Shown piece by piece: positions 16,903 through 20,140 of a DNA stretch of 20,140 nt. Every line of letters starts with the position of its first letter. The first letter of the stretch is position 1. Made by a program: the position numbers and the translations under genes. This DNA is from Balneolaceae bacterium. GTDB taxonomy: Bacteria; Bacteroidota; Rhodothermia; Balneolales; Balneolaceae. Below the pieces are notes generated by a model. The model was not told the origin of the DNA. It made no database searches and worked only from the letters and a program-made list of their open reading frames with translations. The stretch lies in NCBI GenBank assembly GCA_007134665.1, contig SLKH01000018.1:1-20140 (forward strand), given 5' to 3'.

Positions 16903-16924
16903 TTAGATAAACATACCTAAATAT
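16903..16924 (+). promoter_or_regulatory. Putative operator in the nuoD-nuoH gap (diverged copy of the shared dyad)
   Basis: TTAGA (16903-16907), 8 bases, CCTAA (16916-16920), then ATAT. It has 15 of 22 positions in common with the ferredoxin 1 site, and both half-sites are nearly intact. Compared with the nuoA copy it shares TTAGATAAA and TAAATATAT. It ends only seven bases before the nuoH start codon, so a bound protein would block initiation. Alternatively the AT-rich end could be a promoter element for a nearly leaderless message. The 71-base gap in an otherwise tight operon is consistent with an internal control point. Confidence 0.38.
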
Positions 16925-16931
16925 ATAATAA

Positions 16932-17963
16932 ATGATTGAAGGCTTCATAAATAATCTCCCGATGATCACGATCCTGGTGCATGCAGCAATACCACTGACG
17001 ATCATCCTGGTCTATGCACTTGTTGCGATCTGGGGAGAGCGAAAAATAGCCGGTTTTATTCAGGATCGCCTGGGTCCCATGCGAGTAGGCGGGTGGCACG
17101 GGTGGGCTCAATCTATAGCTGACCTGCTTAAACTGATTCAGAAAGAGGACATCCTGCCAAAGGATGCAAGCCGGTTTTTGTTCAGGTTTGCACCGTTTAT
17201 GATGTTTGCAGCTTCATATGCTGCATTTGCAGTGATTCCATTCAGTAGTTCATATATCGGAAGCAATATTAATATCGGAGTGTTCTATCTGCTTGCTGTT
17301 ACTTCGGTTTTAACATTAAGTGTGATTATGGCAGGCTGGGCTTCAAATAATAAATGGTCGCTGTTGGGGGGGATGCGAAGTGCGGCCCAGATGGTCAGTT
17401 ATGAAGTGCCGACAATCGCAACGGTTCTTACAGTAATTGTTGTCTCCGGATCATTGAACTTAATGACTGTGACCGAAATGCAATCTGGAAACGATATCCT
17501 CGGGTTCCTTCCAAACTGGTTTATCTTCCAGAATCCATTTCTGATCGTGGCATTCATCATTTTCTTTATCTCAATTCTTGCCGAATCGCACCGGGTGCCG
17601 TTTGACCTGCCTGAATCCGAGTCGGAACTCGTTGCCGGATATCAAACGGAGTATTCAGGGATGAGATGGGCCATGTTCATGCTTGCCGAGTATGCAGATA
17701 TGCTTCTTCTTTCACTATTGGGTGCGGTACTCTTTTTCGGAGGGTGGAATAGCCCGTTTGGTGAATTTATGGGTGGGCCAGCCTGGGGTTTCTTCTGGTT
17801 CATGCTGAAAGGCCTGTTACTGGTATTTGTGATGATGTGGATCAGGTGGACACTGCCGAGATATCGTGTGGATCAGCTTATGCATATATGCTGGAGTATC
17901 CTGATACCACTTTCATTTATCAACCTTGTGCTTGTAGCACTTTGGGAAGTGATTTTTAATTAA
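16932..17963 (+). CDS. nuoH: Complex I subunit H (ND1 type), membrane anchor of the quinone site
   Basis: 343-residue polytopic membrane protein with about eight helices. Conserved loops include WGERKIAGFIQDRLGPMRVG near residues 35-55, AESHRVPFDLPESESELVAGYQTEYSG near 222-248 and the C-terminal RWTLPRYRVDQLM. These form the quinone channel and the first part of the proton path. It starts 71 bases after nuoD, where nuoEFG are absent. The ATG has no Shine-Dalgarno. nuoI follows after 15 bases. Confidence 0.95.
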   Translation: MIEGFINNLPMITILVHAAIPLTIILVYALVAIWGERKIAGFIQDRLGPMRVGGWHGWAQSIADLLKLIQKEDILPKDASRFLFRFAPFMMFAASYAAFAVIPFSSSYIGSNINIGVFYLLAVTSVLTLSVIMAGWASNNKWSLLGGMRSAAQMVSYEVPTIATVLTVIVVSGSLNLMTVTEMQSGNDILGFLPNWFIFQNPFLIVAFIIFFISILAESHRVPFDLPESESELVAGYQTEYSGMRWAMFMLAEYADMLLLSLLGAVLFFGGWNSPFGEFMGGPAWGFFWFMLKGLLLVFVMMWIRWTLPRYRVDQLMHICWSILIPLSFINLVLVALWEVIFN

Positions 17964-17978
17964 GCGGAGTTCAAAACC

Positions 17979-18611
17979 ATGCTGAATACAGTCAAAGAAG
18001 GCTGGACGACTTTTAAATCGATCTTTACCGGGATGGGTGTAACCATGCGCCATCTGTTCGGCCCGTCGGTTACACTTCAATATCCCGATGAGAAAATGGA
18101 ACTCCCAAAAGGAGCAAGAGCAAAATTGTATGTGAATATTGATGATTGTATCGGCTGTAATCTTTGTGCGAGAGCCTGCCCGGTTAATTGTATTGATATT
18201 GAAACGGTTGCTGCAACTTCAGATGTGGATCTGGGAAAGACTTCAACCGGAAATCCTAAACGCTTTTGGCTGACCCGATTTAATATTGATATGGCCAAGT
18301 GTATGTACTGTGATTTATGCGTCTATCCGTGTCCAACCGACTGCATATATATGGTCCCGGAATATGAGTATTCGGAATTTGATCGCAGTGGGCTCGTCTA
18401 TCATTTCAGCAATTTAAAACCGGAGATGGTTGCCGAGGTGAAAGAAAAAGCTGAGAAAGAAGCAGCGGAAAAGAAAAGGCAGAAAGAAGAGATGATGAGA
18501 AAGAAAGCGGAAGAGAAGAAGCGTAAAGAACTGGAAAAGCAAAAGTTGGAAGCAAATAAAAGTATTAAAGAAGATGATTCATCGTCGAAGCCCGAAAACA
18601 ATGATTCCTGA
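17979..18611 (+). CDS. nuoI: Complex I subunit I, 2[4Fe-4S], with a long charged C-terminal tail
   Basis: 210 residues. The TYKY-like core holds the N6a and N6b clusters: C57, C60, C63, C67 and C108, C111, C114, C118, plus the usual C71 and C122 after each motif. This passes electrons to cluster N2 in NuoB. Core homology ends near residue 147. About 50 residues (149-198) of almost pure K, E, A, R and Q follow, counted as 18 K/R against 14 E, and should form a long helix or coiled coil. The tail ends in a short D/S/N-rich stretch. GGAG at 17965-17968 supports the start. With no NADH module in the operon, this subunit is the likely electron entry point, so the tail could dock ferredoxin; that is inference. 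Confidence 0.95.
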   Translation: MLNTVKEGWTTFKSIFTGMGVTMRHLFGPSVTLQYPDEKMELPKGARAKLYVNIDDCIGCNLCARACPVNCIDIETVAATSDVDLGKTSTGNPKRFWLTRFNIDMAKCMYCDLCVYPCPTDCIYMVPEYEYSEFDRSGLVYHFSNLKPEMVAEVKEKAEKEAAEKKRQKEEMMRKKAEEKKRKELEKQKLEANKSIKEDDSSSKPENNDS

Positions 18612-18614
18612 CTC

Positions 18615-19127
18615 ATGGAACTGACAACAATCTTATTCTATCTTTTTTCGGTTACCACCCTGGGAGCCGCAGCGGTGATGGTGTTCTCCAGGAATATTGT
18701 TCACTCAGCCTTTGCACTGATGTTTACACTGATCGGGGTGGCTGCACTTTATGTCTTGTTATATGCCGACTTTTTAGCGGCAACACAACTATTGGTCTAT
18801 GTGGGTGGAATTCTGATCCTGATCCTTTTTGGTGTCATGCTTACCACACAAGGGCATTCCTTCAGTTTTAAAATTAATTCAGTAAATCTGATTCCGGCAT
18901 CTGTCCTGTCGTTAGCAACAGCTGTACTTCTGATTTTTGCATTCACTTCAACCGAATGGACAATTGCAGAAGTTTCTGAACGCGATGATACAGTGTATGA
19001 ACTCGGTATGATGTTGATGGGTGACTACATTCTGCCATTCATTATTGCCGGGGTATTACTGCTCATTGCCATCATAGGTGCCATTGTGATGGCAACAAGG
19101 TTAACCGCAACGTCAACTGAAGGATAG
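18615..19127 (+). CDS. nuoJ: Complex I subunit J (ND6 type)
   Basis: 170-residue membrane protein with five predicted helices. The conserved third-helix region reads YADFLAATQLLVYVGGILILILFGVML, the ND6 hallmark around the pi-bulge that links quinone chemistry to proton pumping. It starts three bases after the nuoI stop and has no Shine-Dalgarno. Translational coupling is therefore likely. Confidence 0.94.
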   Translation: MELTTILFYLFSVTTLGAAAVMVFSRNIVHSAFALMFTLIGVAALYVLLYADFLAATQLLVYVGGILILILFGVMLTTQGHSFSFKINSVNLIPASVLSLATAVLLIFAFTSTEWTIAEVSERDDTVYELGMMLMGDYILPFIIAGVLLLIAIIGAIVMATRLTATSTEG

Positions 19128-19130
19128 ACT

Positions 19131-19466
19131 ATGGAATTTTCAATAATTGAATGGCTGTCAGATCCCGGATTGACTCATTTTTTGATTGTGAGTGCGATCC
19201 TGTTTTCACTTGGCCTGATGGCAGTATTATCGAAACGAAATGTGATTATGGTATTGATGGGAGTCGAACTGATTCTCAATTCTGCCAATATCAACCTGAT
19301 AGCTTTCAGCCGTTTCACGGAATTATCTCTCGACGGGCAGATGATCGGACTCTTCGTCATCATTATTGCGGCTGCTGAAGCGGCTGTTGCACTCGCTATT
19401 GTATTGAATATTTACAATCGGTTTAAAACGATCAACCTCGATGAAATCAGCCTGTTGAAAGGCTAA
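19131..19466 (+). CDS. nuoK: Complex I subunit K (ND4L type)
   Basis: 111-residue membrane protein with three helices. The two membrane glutamates needed for proton transfer are present: E46 in MGVELILNSANINLIAF and E83 in AAAEAAVALAIVL. AAGGATAG overlapping the nuoJ stop serves as the ribosome-binding site, and only three bases separate the two genes. The N-terminus is slightly longer than in E. coli NuoK. Confidence 0.95.
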   Translation: MEFSIIEWLSDPGLTHFLIVSAILFSLGLMAVLSKRNVIMVLMGVELILNSANINLIAFSRFTELSLDGQMIGLFVIIIAAAEAAVALAIVLNIYNRFKTINLDEISLLKG

Positions 19467-19488
19467 TTAATAACATCAAACTGAAAGT

Positions 19489-20140
19489 ATGTTTACAGTC
19501 ATACCTATATCGATCCTCTTGCTTCCTTTGCTGGGTTTTGTCGTGCTGATTTTCTTTGGAAAACGGTTGCCACGACATGGTGATTGGTTTGCAACCGGAT
19601 TAATATCCGTTACATTCCTGCTTTCATTAGGCCTGTTAATTCTGAAAGTGAATACTTATCCGGAAGAATCATTTTCAGTAAATTTTGACTGGGTAATCGT
19701 TGGTGCGCAAACGATCTCTTTTGGCATGATGATCGATAACCTTGCTGTGATCATGCTCGTGGTTGTTACACTGGTAAGTGCTCTGGTGCATTTCTTTTCT
19801 ATCGGTTATATGAAGGATGATCCGCGATATTCAAGGTATTTCGCCTATCTTGGACTCTTCTCTTTTTCTATGCTGGGCATCGTTCTTACCAACAACCTGC
19901 TTCTGATGTATGTATTCTGGGAATTGGTGGGGATCAGTTCCTATCTGCTTATCGGATTCTGGTATGAAAAGAAGTCGGCATCCAATGCTGCCAACAAGGC
20001 TTTTATCGTGAACAGGATCGGCGATTTCGGGATGTTTATCGGAATCATGATCCTGTTTGCCAGTTTTTCAACATTTGCTTTTGAAGGAATATTCAGTTCG
20101 ATTGAAGCAGGCCAGCTTCCGTTCGGCAGTACTGCCTGGC
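19489..20140 (+). CDS. nuoL: Complex I subunit L (ND5 type), 5' part, cut by the window end
   Basis: An open frame of 217 codons from the ATG at 19489 runs off the window. The translation begins MFTVIPISILLLPLLGF. It contains the NuoL landmarks SIGYMKDDPRYSRYFAYL, LMYVFWELVGISSYLLIGFW with the conserved membrane glutamate, and the following NAANKAFIVNRIGDFG segment. This is the distal antiporter-like proton pump with the lateral helix at its missing C-terminus. The gene starts 22 bases after nuoK without a clear Shine-Dalgarno. nuoM and nuoN probably follow outside the window. Confidence 0.93.
   Translation, partial: MFTVIPISILLLPLLGFVVLIFFGKRLPRHGDWFATGLISVTFLLSLGLLILKVNTYPEESFSVNFDWVIVGAQTISFGMMIDNLAVIMLVVVTLVSALVHFFSIGYMKDDPRYSRYFAYLGLFSFSMLGIVLTNNLLLMYVFWELVGISSYLLIGFWYEKKSASNAANKAFIVNRIGDFGMFIGIMILFASFSTFAFEGIFSSIEAGQLPFGSTAW

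Overview
The window looks like chromosomal DNA of a low-to-mid GC bacterium of the Bacteroidota/Chlorobiota (FCB) side, perhaps a Balneolota, Rhodothermota or Ignavibacteriota relative. This placement is an inference. It rests on the nuoABCD-HIJKL order without nuoEFG, the Chlorobium/Allochromatium-type ferredoxins, the PFOR/KOR-based central metabolism and the scarcity of Shine-Dalgarno sequences in the nuo operon. No species can be named from the sequence alone.

Layout. Bases 1 to about 36 are the 3' end of a 5S rRNA followed by a strong intrinsic terminator, so an rRNA operon ends here. A CIA30-domain gene lies on the minus strand (136-663) and diverges from everything else, which is all on the plus strand. 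The first metabolic block (875-9294) holds a 2[4Fe-4S] ferredoxin, an Rrf2-family regulator with three cluster-type cysteines, a full-length pyruvate:ferredoxin oxidoreductase (nifJ/por), pyruvate phosphate dikinase (ppdK) and a dihydroorotate-dehydrogenase-like flavoprotein. The second block (9455-14076) holds a paralogous but far more acidic ferredoxin, the fused gamma-alpha and the beta subunits of 2-oxoglutarate:ferredoxin oxidoreductase (korA, korB), and citrate synthase (gltA). The third block (14200 to the end) is the complex I operon nuoA-B-C-D-H-I-J-K-L. nuoL is cut by the window edge, and nuoE, nuoF and nuoG are missing from their usual place between nuoD and nuoH.

How it fits together. 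PFOR and KOR reduce ferredoxin during oxidation of pyruvate and 2-oxoglutarate. PPDK and citrate synthase feed or drain the same pyruvate, acetyl-CoA and oxaloacetate nodes. The complex I has no NADH-input module here, so reduced ferredoxin is its plausible electron donor. A lysine/glutamate-rich C-terminal tail on NuoI is a candidate docking element. Upstream of both ferredoxin genes, nuoA and nuoH there is a similar 22-bp dyad, TTAGA-N8-TCTAA followed by ATAT. This suggests one regulon, possibly read by the neighbouring Rrf2 protein. The regulon and the ferredoxin-to-complex-I link are inferences. The gene identities, except where marked, are well supported by motifs.
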